Shown here in pieces: positions 32,423 through 44,559 of a stretch of 64,000 nucleotides of DNA (position 1 is its first letter; every line of letters begins with the position of its first letter). The notes below the pieces were generated by a model that searched no databases, was not told the origin of the DNA, and was given only the letters and a program-made list of their open reading frames with translations. The DNA lies in contig MBPM02000193.1 of assembly GCA_001695595.3 (NCBI GenBank), forward strand, positions 1-64,000, read 5' to 3'. The position numbers were made by a program, and so were the translations under genes. This DNA is from Plasmopara viticola. Taxonomy: Eukaryota; Oomycota; Peronosporomycetes; Peronosporales; Peronosporaceae.

Positions 32423-35400
32423 AAAGAGCAACTTCAATCGCCTTTGTCGCTGCTGCCTGCAAATCAATGAGCTGAGTACGGTGTGAACCTAATCCTACAG
32501 CATAGTCACTTTGATTATCGTTAAATAGTGACACCCTGATAAAGGAGACACCTAATTTGAATCATGGATATTTTAATGAGATCTTGCTGGTAGGCAAGAA
32601 AGTGTGAGCGGTGGCGAAACTCGTAAGTCATGGGCAGAAACGCTGCTTAAGCTGTTTCTCTTGTGCTCACTTGCCTCACAAGTAAAGGAGTGCGAACGCC
32701 ACGCGCGCGTAATCATTTGAATTAAGAGCTGCCTTTGCGGCTACTTATACCTTCTTAAACAAAGAAAGATCTCTTTTTCTTTGAAGGCTAGAACCTTTAA
32801 ACTTACCGGCTTGAACTTTGCAGTAGGTGCTTCCGCCGGGGAAGCGCATGCTGCCTTCTGCCTGAGCTTCAAGTATATACCTTACTTGCAAAGCTCGAAC
32901 ACTAAGGTTCATTTCGGCGGCATGGCAGCAGGATAGCTGCAAGTGCGGCCCGTTAAAGTCAGTCATTTTTTAGTCTGCATATATCCGATACTGAAAGGTG
33001 ATTTTTCTTATCGAAGTCTTCGCAAGAGTTCGGGTAGGCGATCTACCCTCTTGAGCGTAGAATTAACTTGAAAATATCGCCAGGTTTAACGGGATCACCA
33101 GAACTTTGCACAGATGAGGCGTACAGAAGATAATACAATCGTCAGGTAAACGACCAATCACTATATTTAGTTATGAATCGTCGATTGCACAATAGATTGA
33201 AGCTCAAAGGCCGCTTCATTAGAGATCATACCGTTTTCTTGGGCCTATCGCTAAGCTTTATTAGCACTAATATAACCTGTATCTCCAATAACCATTGAAG
33301 TACCTTTCAATCAGAATAACCTTTCATATAACAGTTTGGCTGTATGTAACGGCCCACTACATGCAGCCAATTCTCCTTATGGTGTGAGAAGGCTGCATCG
33401 AAATAAACAAGTTTCGAGATGTATTTTATTGCGCGCAAGCGGCTCACTATCGTGACGTATTGCTTCTTAAACAGGTCACGTTTTGTTGTGTAAAGATAGC
33501 GTCCGATATGCAATGCTATCATCACAATTATCTCAGAAAGATAAATCGGCTGTCATGTTGACGCGAGTGAGTTAAGTAGCAGGACGGCACGAACATAAGA
33601 GCTAACGAGAACAGTAAGAATGCAGTCTATTGAGCTCAGAATTCAAATGCGTTACTAACACTGACGTGTTGGCGATAATGCAAACATTCGCAATAAGGTC
33701 ACCGATCTCGACCAATCTTCGACTCATTGCGAACATTGAGAGGCTATTTATTTCTTATTTACGGCCAACAAATACGAGCTTCGGTTACTCCATGGTTGCA
33801 AAGGATGACTCGATGACCGCGAGAAGAGCTGCCAATTCAAACAAGATGGTTCTAGCGATCAGCTTGTGTGTAAATTTTAAGCAACACACGCTCAAAAAGC
33901 TTCTTTGTTCTACAAGAATTACTGCAGAAGGTATTGTGTACTTTTTACGATAGACTTTTACAAAATTTCTTTTACCTAGTTGTGTTTACCGATTTAAATT
34001 TGCGGCGAATTGACAGATAGTTCTGTGTTGATCAGATAACAAAATCGTAGACGTAGAATCAGAGATGCCGTCTTGTAAATGTAAGCTTATTCTTGGTAAG
34101 AAACACCACTTTTACGCTTGTGAGCTGGCCGTATGCATTAAGCGCAATCGACTATTTTACGCCCTCTATATTATGTGCAGCATATAACACTTCGATATTG
34201 AGTGGGCGAAGCCTTAAAACAAAAAAATCAGCGACAATGAAGCGGCGGACCTAGCTGTAAGCACTTTTCTTCCATAGACACACGGTGTTTCAACAGAGTG
34301 ACGTCGACGGAGAAATCACTGCAAAGAGTGATCTTTAAAAAAGAGCGAGAGGATCACATCATCATAGGAAGTATACAAAACGCGCAAGAAGCATGCTAAT
34401 TTTTGTAGAAGTGCTAATATAAAAGGTGAGATGCCGAGTTACTCACACATACTTATTTGTCGAGAAAAAGTTTAACGCGCTTAAACATTGTCTAATGTCT
34501 GTAGGATTTTCGATAATTGACGGTATCAATTGAGAGACCCATCGAAAGTAGAAAACCCAATTATAAATTAAGCTAAAAACTATTTTCCTACCTTAGATGT
34601 ACGGTTCCGGCGAAAGTATAAACAAACCGAACGTGAAAGAGCCAATTGCACAGCAAGCACACGGTCGGCTCGAAAGTGCACGGGTCGTACTTCTCGAAGA
34701 TATGGAGCTTGGTTTTCAAAAAAGGGTGATCAATGTGATCGGCAATCCGACCCTTAAGTTCAATTTATTGGATCAATCAGGAAGCAGTTGTCAATCTATC
34801 GCGAATATACATATACATTGTTTTCAGCGAGAAAGAAGGCATCTTCCTGTGTCCATATGACCTAGATGGTAGTCAGACGCATTAAAAAATCAAAAACGGT
34901 TTCTTGCGAGTGTTTCAGGAACTTTCCGCATGATCAAAATCTTATTTACATCTTACGAAGAGCAATTACAAGCTGCATTTACGATTTAAAGTTTATCATT
35001 CAAAGTATGCATTGTTTTAATTAAGCGTCTCTTGTCCGTCTCAGCTCTACAATAGTTGTGCAACGCACTAAGAAACAGCAGTCGGTCCAGTCTCATATCA
35101 AATATAGCAGAAGTAGCTCATTCATCAGACTGCATCCGATCCTTGAAAAGTGCAGACGCAGCCCAATGTAAACCGCCACAAGCTCTTTAACAAGACCTTA
35201 GGCACAACCCTAGGAGCCAATCATTTTCCTCAAGTTTTGAATATGTGATAATCCTGATTTGGAGTCAGATACAGCACATAAATCCATTGAAAGACCGCCG
35301 CAAGTTAGAAAATAAAAATGAAATTAGTCTCTTATCTGATTACGGACGCATAAAAAAAGTTGCATGGCCAATGGGAATGTAGCATCCGCCGAAAGCGTTG

Positions 35401-36406
35401 GTACTGCATCAAATGCCAATTGTCTCCAAACTGAAACGAGTGGCCAACATCTTGACGCAGTTAAAAGGTAATTCCACTTATATTATGAATCGTCAAGAGC
35501 AGACTTTATAATATTTACATTTGGACGTTGTATTATTATAAATCGTCAAACGACAGAAAATTAAAAAACCGCGATGAAATATGTGTGCCAATTAATTATA
35601 CAAAACTTATTGATCGGTGATGACAACGCAAATGATAGTAGTACTACTATGTCGCCATTGGTAACTTTAATGGTTCAACTGTTTGTCAAGAGCATGAGAC
35701 GTAAGAATCCACCATGTTATTTCTTAGTGATTGACTAACTGTACAACGCTTGCTGTTGGTGTCTAAGAGTCAGTTGATAATCTGCGTCCAACGAGTGCAG
35801 CATAAATGAGCAAGCAAGGTTTGAAATCATTTGAGCTACGAGAACCAGAAAGAAAAACCCACCGCTGCGAAGTCAAAATGTTCCAGGACATTTTTAAACT
35901 TCAAATGGTTAATACGAAGACGGAGGAGAAATGGTCGATGTTTTATAAGTCTTTCAAACGATGCATCTTTGTCTACTCACTCAATGTGTGGTACGCATTT
36001 GTTCGTAGGAGCTGCCGTGTGACTTCAAGAAGTTTAGACAGGTTTCGATCTAGTCAGTGCTGTGAGCTTCGCTTTGATGGGCTAAATTTAGTAGTCTTTG
36101 CACTTTTACAGGTGAGTTGTGAGGATCTGGGTGTTGGTTGGCGGTGTTGGACTGACGGCTGTAAATTGACTTGTAGGTTGACTTGTAGATTCGGTTGTAG
36201 ATTTGTGGCGAACTAAGAAGTGAGATTATTTCTTAGACTGATTTCCTACTTATATGTAACCTATCCTATTTCTTCCTACTGTTTTCCTCATGTAAGTCCT
36301 TCCTCCTAGTACGTCTCCTTTTCTATTAACTAATACGAATATATGTATCATCTCTCCTTGAATGTGGGTCAAGTTTGTTTTCGATAACATACAGAATGTT
36401 CGTAAT
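32423..36406. other. gene-poor stretch, nothing recognised
   Basis: AT-rich sequence with short unrelated frames. One of 136 codons (35806-36216, plus) ends in Cys/Arg-rich runs made by the micro-repeat TTGACTTGTAG (around 36167-36189) and shows no domain. Decayed LTR-retroelement sequence is likely but not demonstrated. Confidence 0.4.
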
Positions 36407-36409
36407 CTA

Positions 36410-36450
36410 CACTCACTGACATTCTAGAATGGTTCTAGAACATGTGAGTG
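36410..36450. repeat. Nested palindrome with duplicated TTCTAGAA
   Basis: Outer arms CACTCAC (36410-36416) and GTGAGTG (36444-36450) enclose two copies of the self-complementary TTCTAGAA (36422-36429, 36433-36440). The array of TTC/GAA half-sites resembles a heat-shock element, but the middle spacing is 3 rather than 2. It may instead be an LTR edge. Confidence 0.55.
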
Positions 36451-37199
36451 GGTTCCTTACATAAGTGTTGCAGCTTTGGTTGAGCTTCCTTGCAGCCCCT
36501 CAAAGTTGTCAGTGGTGTTTTTAATGTAGGAGATCATAGTTGGGGGATTAGAGGCCTTTTCTTACTCGGGCAACCGGGGAAGGCTAGAGTTGAAGCAGAG
36601 ACACTCAATTTATTGTATGAAGCTGAGACTTGAGTGTTGTATCGATGGAAAGCGTGGATGTTGGACGTTTCCTATGAATCCTGAAGATCCCATGGCGATT
36701 CAAAAGCGAGAGATGGGTAGCAACAGCCAGTAATTTCTCGTTGATGTTATTCCAATTTTAACCGTTTGCTACATGCCGATTTATTGTTATGTGTCCAAGA
36801 CTACGAAAGCGCAATCTACGGTAGAGTATTGCCACTTATTAATGGCACACGAAAAAAATCAAATTCTCTGAACTCGAGATACATGATTGGCACAAGCTAA
36901 AGAAAGTAAGCTTAGTTTGCTGCGTAGCTTGATTCTGAACTGGCCACTGCAAACATTGCCCGGCCCTGCTTTGCGTATGATCCGCCTTCTCCGGTTATTT
37001 TCATTCGTCGATGACAATGGTCTGTACACGTAAAGAAAACTCACCTCATTTGCACGCTAGATAGTGTCCATTTAGTAAAATGATCCCTAAATTGATAGTT
37101 GCCTTTTAACGTAAAGGAGAAGACCGTCATGACCCTGGTCATTAATGAGGAATTTCAAGTGTAATTCATTTTACTTGATTTTAAAAGACTAGCCTCTGA
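36451..37199. other. spacer before the duplicated unit, no gene seen
   Basis: Short frames only, with no domain. The right edge is where similarity to the second duplicated unit (44.56 kb) begins. Confidence 0.4.
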
Positions 37200-39400
37200 C
37201 TTCTTGTCCTTTCAAACCTCAAACTTTACAGCCCATTAGGCGGGTTACTAAAGCCGGTGTTTTTTGAGCCGTAAAGCATAGACTTTGCTTAAATAATTCA
37301 ACCACCGTAAGGCTAGCAAGCATTTTAAGTAGCGCAAACTACGCGTCCGGCAGATGGGAATCCATACCTGACCCTTTAAGAGGGTATACGTTACAAATGT
37401 ACCCGTGAAGCTTTAATATTGACTGCAAGGTGATAGCAGATGTGACGGGGTCACATCGTTTCTTACACTGAAGAAGCGCGTGCGATGGTTCGGTGAACAT
37501 CCGTTCACTGACCCGATCAATGACTGTAATTCAATCTATTTCTGTTTGGTCCCTACCTTTATATCTTCAGAAGCGACCAACGGCAAGAAAATCATAAACT
37601 TTATTATACAATTACAACATGCAAACGCCGGTTAAGACGCCCGTTCTAAAGCCCAAAGCTAGACTCTAATGTTACGATAGAGTAGACAAATTTCACATAA
37701 GATTCCATAACTTGGAGCCTTTCCATTGTTCAAAACCATTTAGCTCATTTTCTTCGCATTAATCGCGAGGCCAAACCTTTTTGCAGCATTAATTAATCCC
37801 TAAACGTAGTAGCATTTAACATTTCCATCTTGACATTTATTTGTGTGCTGAACAAGATTGAGTAATCGACATTCAAACTATGACAGTTCAGCCTCACAAC
37901 CTGTGTATCCCTTATTTTAAGGGATATTGGCATAAAAATGTTCGATACAATGAAATGGAAAATCCTTCTTTCATCGAAAATTACACGTATAATTTAATAT
38001 AATTGAAACCATGCCATTTTTTATGACTTTGCAAACCGTCATGTTATTTTATTTACCCATTAAAATAGTATTAGCTTGAGGATTTAATTTTCCAATGAAC
38101 GTTTGCCTTAAGACAGTTCAAACTGACTGGAGGAACATTCGTCAAATTCCTCTGTTCGTTCCAAACTCATGGTCTGCTCTTCAAAAACAAGTTTGCTCGC
38201 TCAGCACCAAGTCATGTCGCTAGTTGCATTTCCAGTGTTATGGAAAAATGCTCAAGAAAATGATTTGATAGGAATTGTCGACTTGCAGATGGCCGAGTTG
38301 CCCGTGCGGGGAGCCCAAGTAAAGGACTTGTTTCCACTGCTTAATGCAAAGATCAATGCTCACTCGCCAATTCCACGTCATGATCTTGAAGTGGAATGTT
38401 TACTTTTGTATGGCACACAACTGAGTCGGCTGCGGACGTTGGACGCTTTGATTCCCGAACTAGGAGGAAGTCCACGGTTTGTAGCCATCATGCGAGCGCA
38501 TCCTCGAAGTGAGACGAGTGGCAGAATCTCGGTCTCGATCAAGACATTGACGGGGGAAAAGACGCAGCTCACTTGTCACTTGTCGGACACTATTGCCCAT
38601 CTCAAGTGTAAAATTGGGGTCAAGGAGCGCATAGCGGTAGACAAACAGATGCTTCTATTTGCGGGCAAACGCTTGGAGGATCACCTCACACTTCGTTCGT
38701 ACGGAATCAAGAGTCATAGTGACTTGTTTCTCGTTGAGAAAGTACGGGGCGGTGGATGTGCACCGCGCATTTTTGCCGATCTGTCGAACAATTCGATTCT
38801 AACGGAGCGTGAGTTTTCACGTGATGCTCCCGAATGGCGTATAGCATATCAAGGGCTTAACATTGAAGGAAAATGTAAGAATAAAAAGTGTGAAGCTTAT
38901 CAAAAGATGGTGATCTACCCCAAGCACTTTGAGGCATTTAATCTTATGCAGCACGATGATATTCGATGCCCAATGTGTCAAACAAGGGTAAAGCCTCGCA
39001 CTTGTGGCTTTCATAATTGTCTCTGGAAATTTGAAGGAATTCAAACAAATCACAAGCATTCCATAATTTCGCCATGGAAAGAAGCATTTGGCCGTAAATA
39101 TCATCGCTTCAATGCCGATAAATCGCATCATTCGGTCTCATGGAAAAGTCTGTTAATTATCGCAAAACCGCCCGATGAATTGACAAAAGTTGTATCGCCA
39201 ATTGTTAAGTCGGTTGAAAAAAAGTGCACGATTTGCTGGTGCAGGATTAGTTTGATTGTTAAACGCGTCATATTGACTTTCAACTGTGGACATAGCTTTC
39301 ATGGTGCCTGCATTAACGAGTGGGCGGGATGCTGTGCGAAGAGGGGGGTCTTGCCAAACTGTCCTGTGTGTCGTAGGGAGATCAAAATTTGATTTTCGTC
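37200..39400 (+). repeat. Duplicated segment, copy 1 (carries intact UBL-RING gene)
   Basis: This segment aligns collinearly with about 44560-46760. The pairing covers GCATAGACTTTGCT (37279 and 44639), TGCGATGGTTCGGTGAACA (37482 and 44868), GTGTATCCCTTATTT (37902 and 45220) and the whole UBL-RING gene. The offset drifts from about 7360 to 7333, showing small indels. Weaker similarity may continue past the gene (for example AACATCACGT at 41371 and 48407). Confidence 0.85.
38169..39392 (+). CDS. Ubiquitin-like domain plus RING-H2 finger protein (putative E3 ligase)
   Basis: This intact frame has 407 residues from ATG 38169; ATG 38214 (MSLVAFPVLW) is an equally plausible start, and both are kept in the duplicate. 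A ubiquitin-like domain spans about 118-196 (ISVSIKTLTGEKTQLTC to LFAGKRLEDHLTLRSYGI, ending VRGGG like ubiquitin's diglycine end). A Cys-rich middle region (C-x4-C, CPMC, C-x4-C; about 235-295) probably binds zinc. The C-terminus is a canonical RING-H2: Cys353, Cys356, Cys373, His375, His378, Cys381, Cys398, Cys401. RING-H2 domains recruit E2 enzymes, so ubiquitin ligase activity is likely, though not shown. The ubiquitin-like part could be a fold module rather than a processed modifier. Its tandem copy at 45.5 kb is broken. Confidence 0.9.
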   Translation: MVCSSKTSLLAQHQVMSLVAFPVLWKNAQENDLIGIVDLQMAELPVRGAQVKDLFPLLNAKINAHSPIPRHDLEVECLLLYGTQLSRLRTLDALIPELGGSPRFVAIMRAHPRSETSGRISVSIKTLTGEKTQLTCHLSDTIAHLKCKIGVKERIAVDKQMLLFAGKRLEDHLTLRSYGIKSHSDLFLVEKVRGGGCAPRIFADLSNNSILTEREFSRDAPEWRIAYQGLNIEGKCKNKKCEAYQKMVIYPKHFEAFNLMQHDDIRCPMCQTRVKPRTCGFHNCLWKFEGIQTNHKHSIISPWKEAFGRKYHRFNADKSHHSVSWKSLLIIAKPPDELTKVVSPIVKSVEKKCTICWCRISLIVKRVILTFNCGHSFHGACINEWAGCCAKRGVLPNCPVCRREIKI

Positions 39401-42400
39401 TTGTGAGCGTTAAAGGACCAATTTATTGTTTTTTTTGTCTTCGTCTTATTATTTGTACTAAAACTTCTACAAATCGTCACCTCACCATTACAAGCAAACA
39501 TTAGTAGTGGGGTTTTCCTTGGTAACTTAGGCAAGTCAGCGGTTTTGACTAATGAAATGACGTTGACGAGGAAGATTTAGCCAATGTCGCGAGCACTTTA
39601 TCAAGTTATGTGAAGTACGTAAATGATCTTAATTATTTAGCGGACTTGTACAAGAAGCTGCACATTTATAAATAAGGCTATGTAGGATAGAGCGAGCAGG
39701 ATTTGGATAGGGGAGCCAACGAATGTACCACGGTGACGACGCAGCTCACGAACACGATGGAGATAGCGATAATAATGATGTGTTGGACCAGCTGCGCTCA
39801 ACGAGGACACTTGTGTATAATTGGCAGTGACAATCATTCATGATTATTTTTTTGATGCAATACGGTAATGCGATAAAGGAGGAGTACACTTTCTTTGTCT
39901 TGAATGGATTCGCGAATAGTTTTCTGAGGTTTACTTTACTACATTTATGGTGAGTATAAGCACATTTATAGCTTTTTGGACCAGAATATCATTTTTGTGG
40001 ATAAGGAAAAAGATGTTGTCGGAATTACTGCAATAATATCAGAATTTACCAAAATTAATTAAATCTACTGGTCTATTAATATATACGTATCTCTTCACAA
40101 TGGTTATGCCGCCGTGGTCATACAAATGGTGTTAAGAAGACAGAAACTATGTCACAGCTTGCACCCTACTTTTAATCACATTGTAGCTTCCTTGAGGTTC
40201 AAGCCAATATACAAGCTCATCTTGCCTGGGCACTAAAATAATCATTGATTGATATATGATATTTCTCACTCGGTCCAAGATACGCTTTAAAAGCCGATCA
40301 AATCGTAAAGGACAATCTCGCAGGAAGTTTAACAGTACGGGCTTTATCGATTTATGCTTCAAATACCGAAAACCATAAACTTTGGCCATAGCTTTTGTGG
40401 TGCCTACACTTACAGTCGGCATTACCAATGAGAATGCATACTGGGTTTTAGGAGTAGAAGGACAATATGCGGTTTTACGAGTCTAACAATTCGGGCCAGT
40501 GTGCGTTGTAGACAGAACTTGCGGTGAATTAAATTGTAGGAATTGCTTAATGTAGCTGCGCTTATGTGTCAACAGATGGCTTGTAGTCTAGACTGATTTG
40601 TGAGACAAGCTCTTGAAGCTATTGACGCTTGATAGATGTATGAGCTAGCAATGCATCGTTTTCAAGCCGTTTTGTAAGATAGTGTGCTTGAATGTTGAAT
40701 CCGACGTCAGAATTGGAAGCTCATGCGCTAAAATCTGACATCTTGGTTTTGACGATGGCTCCTAAGCAGCTTCCTCTTCAAAATGATAGCATTAAGGCTT
40801 AGAGAAAAGCAGCAGGGAATGTCAACGGCCACGAGAAAAGTACTGAATGTATATTCAGCTGATATTTAAGCTGCAGTTATGTTGTGTATGTCTTGATCCA
40901 TACGGTGATATTGCTGGCGTGACTGAAATGCGTAGTTAATTTTATGACGTGTGTTGGCTTTTGTGTAAACTAGCAGAGAGCAATCTGCCATTTCGGCCGT
41001 CGAAGAGTCGCTGGCGCGTGGTGATTTCAATGCTGTAAGTCCGACCGAATATTCGTATGCATTCTTCATTAGAGCAGGCAGCTCAGTAATAGATCAATGC
41101 TTTTGTCGAGACTTTCTGGCGTGCAACAGACAGAGCTGAGTGCACTACGCTTCAAGGGCCTAAAAATGGCCGTGAAGGCAGTATTTATCTCAAACCTTGA
41201 ATCTGCTATAACATGCTCTAAGTTGTGGTCTGAACTTTTCCAAGGTAGTACATAGGTCCCCTGTGGGGTAAATATCCTACACGGTGACCGTTACAGCGAT
41301 AGCTTTATGCTGGTAAGCTGCATTCTGAAACTTCACGCTATAAATACTACCTCCTTATTGATGTTTAGAACATCACGTAACTAGAGTTACACACACTGGG
41401 TTTAAAAATATTTGCTACAGAAACTGTCCGCCGCAGCCTCAGTTTGATAGCTTTCTGAAGTTCTTGCTAGCAGAAAAGAGAGAGAAGGCAAACTTGTGGT
41501 GTTGTGCTTAGGTAGGAACCGTCTTTGGAAGCTGGTCCGTAGCTAGAGGTAAAATGCATATATAAACTAGTGCTCTTTCAAAAGATCTGCACGCACTCGT
41601 CAGTAATCGAGAGGATTAATCAAAACTATCCTACTTCTGTTCGCTCCTATTTAGCCTGTTACAAACACATGTCACCAATTTAACGATCCAAAGATCTACA
41701 CGTACGCGTCAAAAATTTAAAGGGTTTGCCTCAGCTTGTCTGCTTTTGTTTGCTCCTGATCAAGACACATATCAATTATTTGGCAATAGCAGCCCCGGAG
41801 ATCGGACCGTGGGCTCAGTTCTTCAGCTGTGCAAACATCCCAGACAACTGCATTGAGGCGAAACTATGTAGTAGTAATCGCTTCTGAATTTGTAAAAGTA
41901 GTAATTATTTATATATTGTCGTAGAGTAGCTGTATATTGACATGCTAGTAAGAAAAGTCGGCAAGAAGTCAGTAATATGAGGAATAAAAGAGATCTTTTT
42001 TCACGCCAAACTGCATTTCCCACTCAATTTGTCACTCGAGTTCATTTGTAGTTGCATGTTGACAAAATTGACAAATTTTCAGGGTAAAGCATGCATTGGT
42101 GACGGCGTGCGGACTCGTTGAGACATCTATGAAATTGAGCTGTTTTGATTTTGACGGAGCCAAAGGGTGCAAAGAACCGAGCAGAGTACAATACAAGATA
42201 TTGCATGTTTGCCGGGATTAGCTTGCACATTGACCTGGCTTAAGTAGTGAACTTTTTAAATGACTTGCGGGCTTTTGTGGTGGATATCAAGTGTTCCGCG
42301 AATGGGGTTTCGGCCGAGCCAAACGAGAAATGTAATATTAAATTAAATAGACATTGCTCGCGAAAATTGTTTTTAGTATGTTGAGCCGTGAAAGGTAAGC

Positions 42401-44559
42401 AGGTCCGCCCATGCATACAGTAGATCCCCAATAGTCAAACAGATCGTAATTTTTTTCTATATATGTACGAAGAAACTTAGCGGTCCCATGCGCTTGTATA
42501 TAGGTATTGTACATAAGCCAAGCGCCGATGTTGTTCACCGAAGAGCCGTGATCGACGTAATAAATTAGTGGTGATCACATTGATTAGTGTCAGAAGTAGA
42601 AATCCGAATGAATTCCTTGGTGAGTATCTATCCTTATTCGCCGTTATGAACACTAGTATATATCGAATAAGCGCCAATTTCTCAGCTACTGCCGTGACAT
42701 TATGATTTTCGAATGATCGATGTTGTTGAAGTCCGTCGGCTGTTAAAAAAAGATTCGCTATGATATGGCAATGTACCAATGAAAATACAAGATAATGTTT
42801 TGTAAGAGCAAAAAATCTCTGCGTACTACACAAGCACGGTACTTTCGTAACCCCAACGCCCTCAAAAGTGAGTAAAAGCGTTGCTTTGTCGCTGCTTGAG
42901 CACTGCGGTCGTCTTTATATGGTCACCCAAAGGACAAAGCTCTTCGGGCGAGAGGAATCTTTCCAGATCAATAGATGCTTGAAGCCAATCTAGTTTTGAT
43001 ATATTGACATTAGTTACGACCATCACGTCCAAACACAGCAGCGCAGCAGCCGGAAATGAATCCGTAAGCATTTGCAGTGGTTACCGTACTTTTTAGAGCC
43101 AACTTTTTCAGTAAGCACATCCGTATTACATTTTTATATATATGCCATTTTGTCTTGCAGGAAGCTTGTGCGATCCAGTGACTGTACACAAAGGGCTTTT
43201 GATGCTCCCATCTTGGCAAATGACTTGTATTTAAAGGTCCTATTTCAGCCATTGAAAAGGCATTTCCTAGCTTGCCGATCGAAGAAACAATAGCTACAAG
43301 GCTCCCATCATTTAAAATTCAAAGTCCCGAGAAAGAATACACCAAACTTATCAGTAACTCACTCTCTCGCTTTAGGACTTGCAAAAATTACGCAAAGTCA
43401 AGCATACAAATGTATGCACTGGCTTCATCGAATTTGCTCAGTCTTTGTCAGCGTGCTGTGCCCGGCGTTAGAAATAGTCTTTTCCTGGTGCAACATTCAC
43501 AGCACAACTTATGCTTCATCATCACCAGACAAATCGGTTAGACCTTTGTAATACTCTGTATAAGTACTTAAGCAGAATGTGGAACAAACTTGTATGGCAA
43601 GCTGCCAAGACAAAAAGTGAGCGACTGTTTGTGAACGCCGTTTAAACAATTATTTGATAGTCGTAGCATATAGTGCATATAAAGAAATCGTATTGGCAAC
43701 TTAACCGACCTCGTGTGAATCAATAGCGGCTAAATAAAATCACCTTTTTTGTGTCCTACCACTTCAGAAGCACTTTTTGTACAAAAGTATAATAATTGAC
43801 ACCTTTAAAAATTAATGTGTAATTCCTCATGTATCCCACCGCTTCTTTTTTGCAGCAAATTTAGGAGAAAAGAATTTTTCACGTATCATCTTCGAAATAC
43901 ATAGTAAGAAGGCGAATCGAAACGGATAAGACACTGCTCATTCTTGCTCTGCAGTTAATATTCTTGTCGTTAGTGATGCTAGTAGCTGATTTTTTTTATG
44001 AATGACAGCGCAATGCATCTCTAAGAGAGTAAAAAGATCATGTACTCGCAAATAAACCAGCGAATTTGGTCTCGTTTAAGTCCTTAGAACTTAATTGGGT
44101 CAGCAATCTCATACTCGGGGTCCTTAAGGTTAAGGAGCTGTACATTCACGGCAGTATAAATGAGAAATCGTGTCTCGTTTCTTTTCTGAGTGATTTGTCC
44201 CTGTATTGTCGCTGCCTGCTTAAAAAAGTAGTGCAAGGCATTCCTGAGCAAAAACCTTCAATTTTCCCCGGGAAGTGGAGCCTCATCATCAATATCTTAA
44301 GCAGATGAGTTGCTAAATAGTGTTTGCGCCTCTCTGCAAAGCGCGTGAACGCTGTTGTCATTCAAAGAGTACTATAAGTAGCGTCGCTCTTTGCAGTTCT
44401 CTAGACATATATCACGTACGTGAAGTTGGTTCACGATCAAAGCCTAGCTATTAGCCCGACTTTACGAATGAAATAAAGACGAGTGCCACACGCGCCTGGT
44501 CATACAATTTGTACGGCCAACTTATTTGAAAGATTAGGATCTGGCTTTCCGTCATTTCG
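39393..44559. other. gene-poor spacer between the two duplicated units
   Basis: Only short frames (up to 118 codons, minus, 42477-42833) without domains. A degenerate tandem duplication of about 110 bp lies near 41581-41800 (AAAGATCTGCACGCACTCGTC and AAAGATCTACACGTACGCGTC). Patches here resemble patches at 46.8-48.5 kb, suggesting the duplication once extended further. Confidence 0.45.

Noticed and set aside
35806..36216. 136-codon plus-strand frame
   Set aside because: Its C-terminus comes from a TTGACTTGTAG micro-repeat and no family is recognised.
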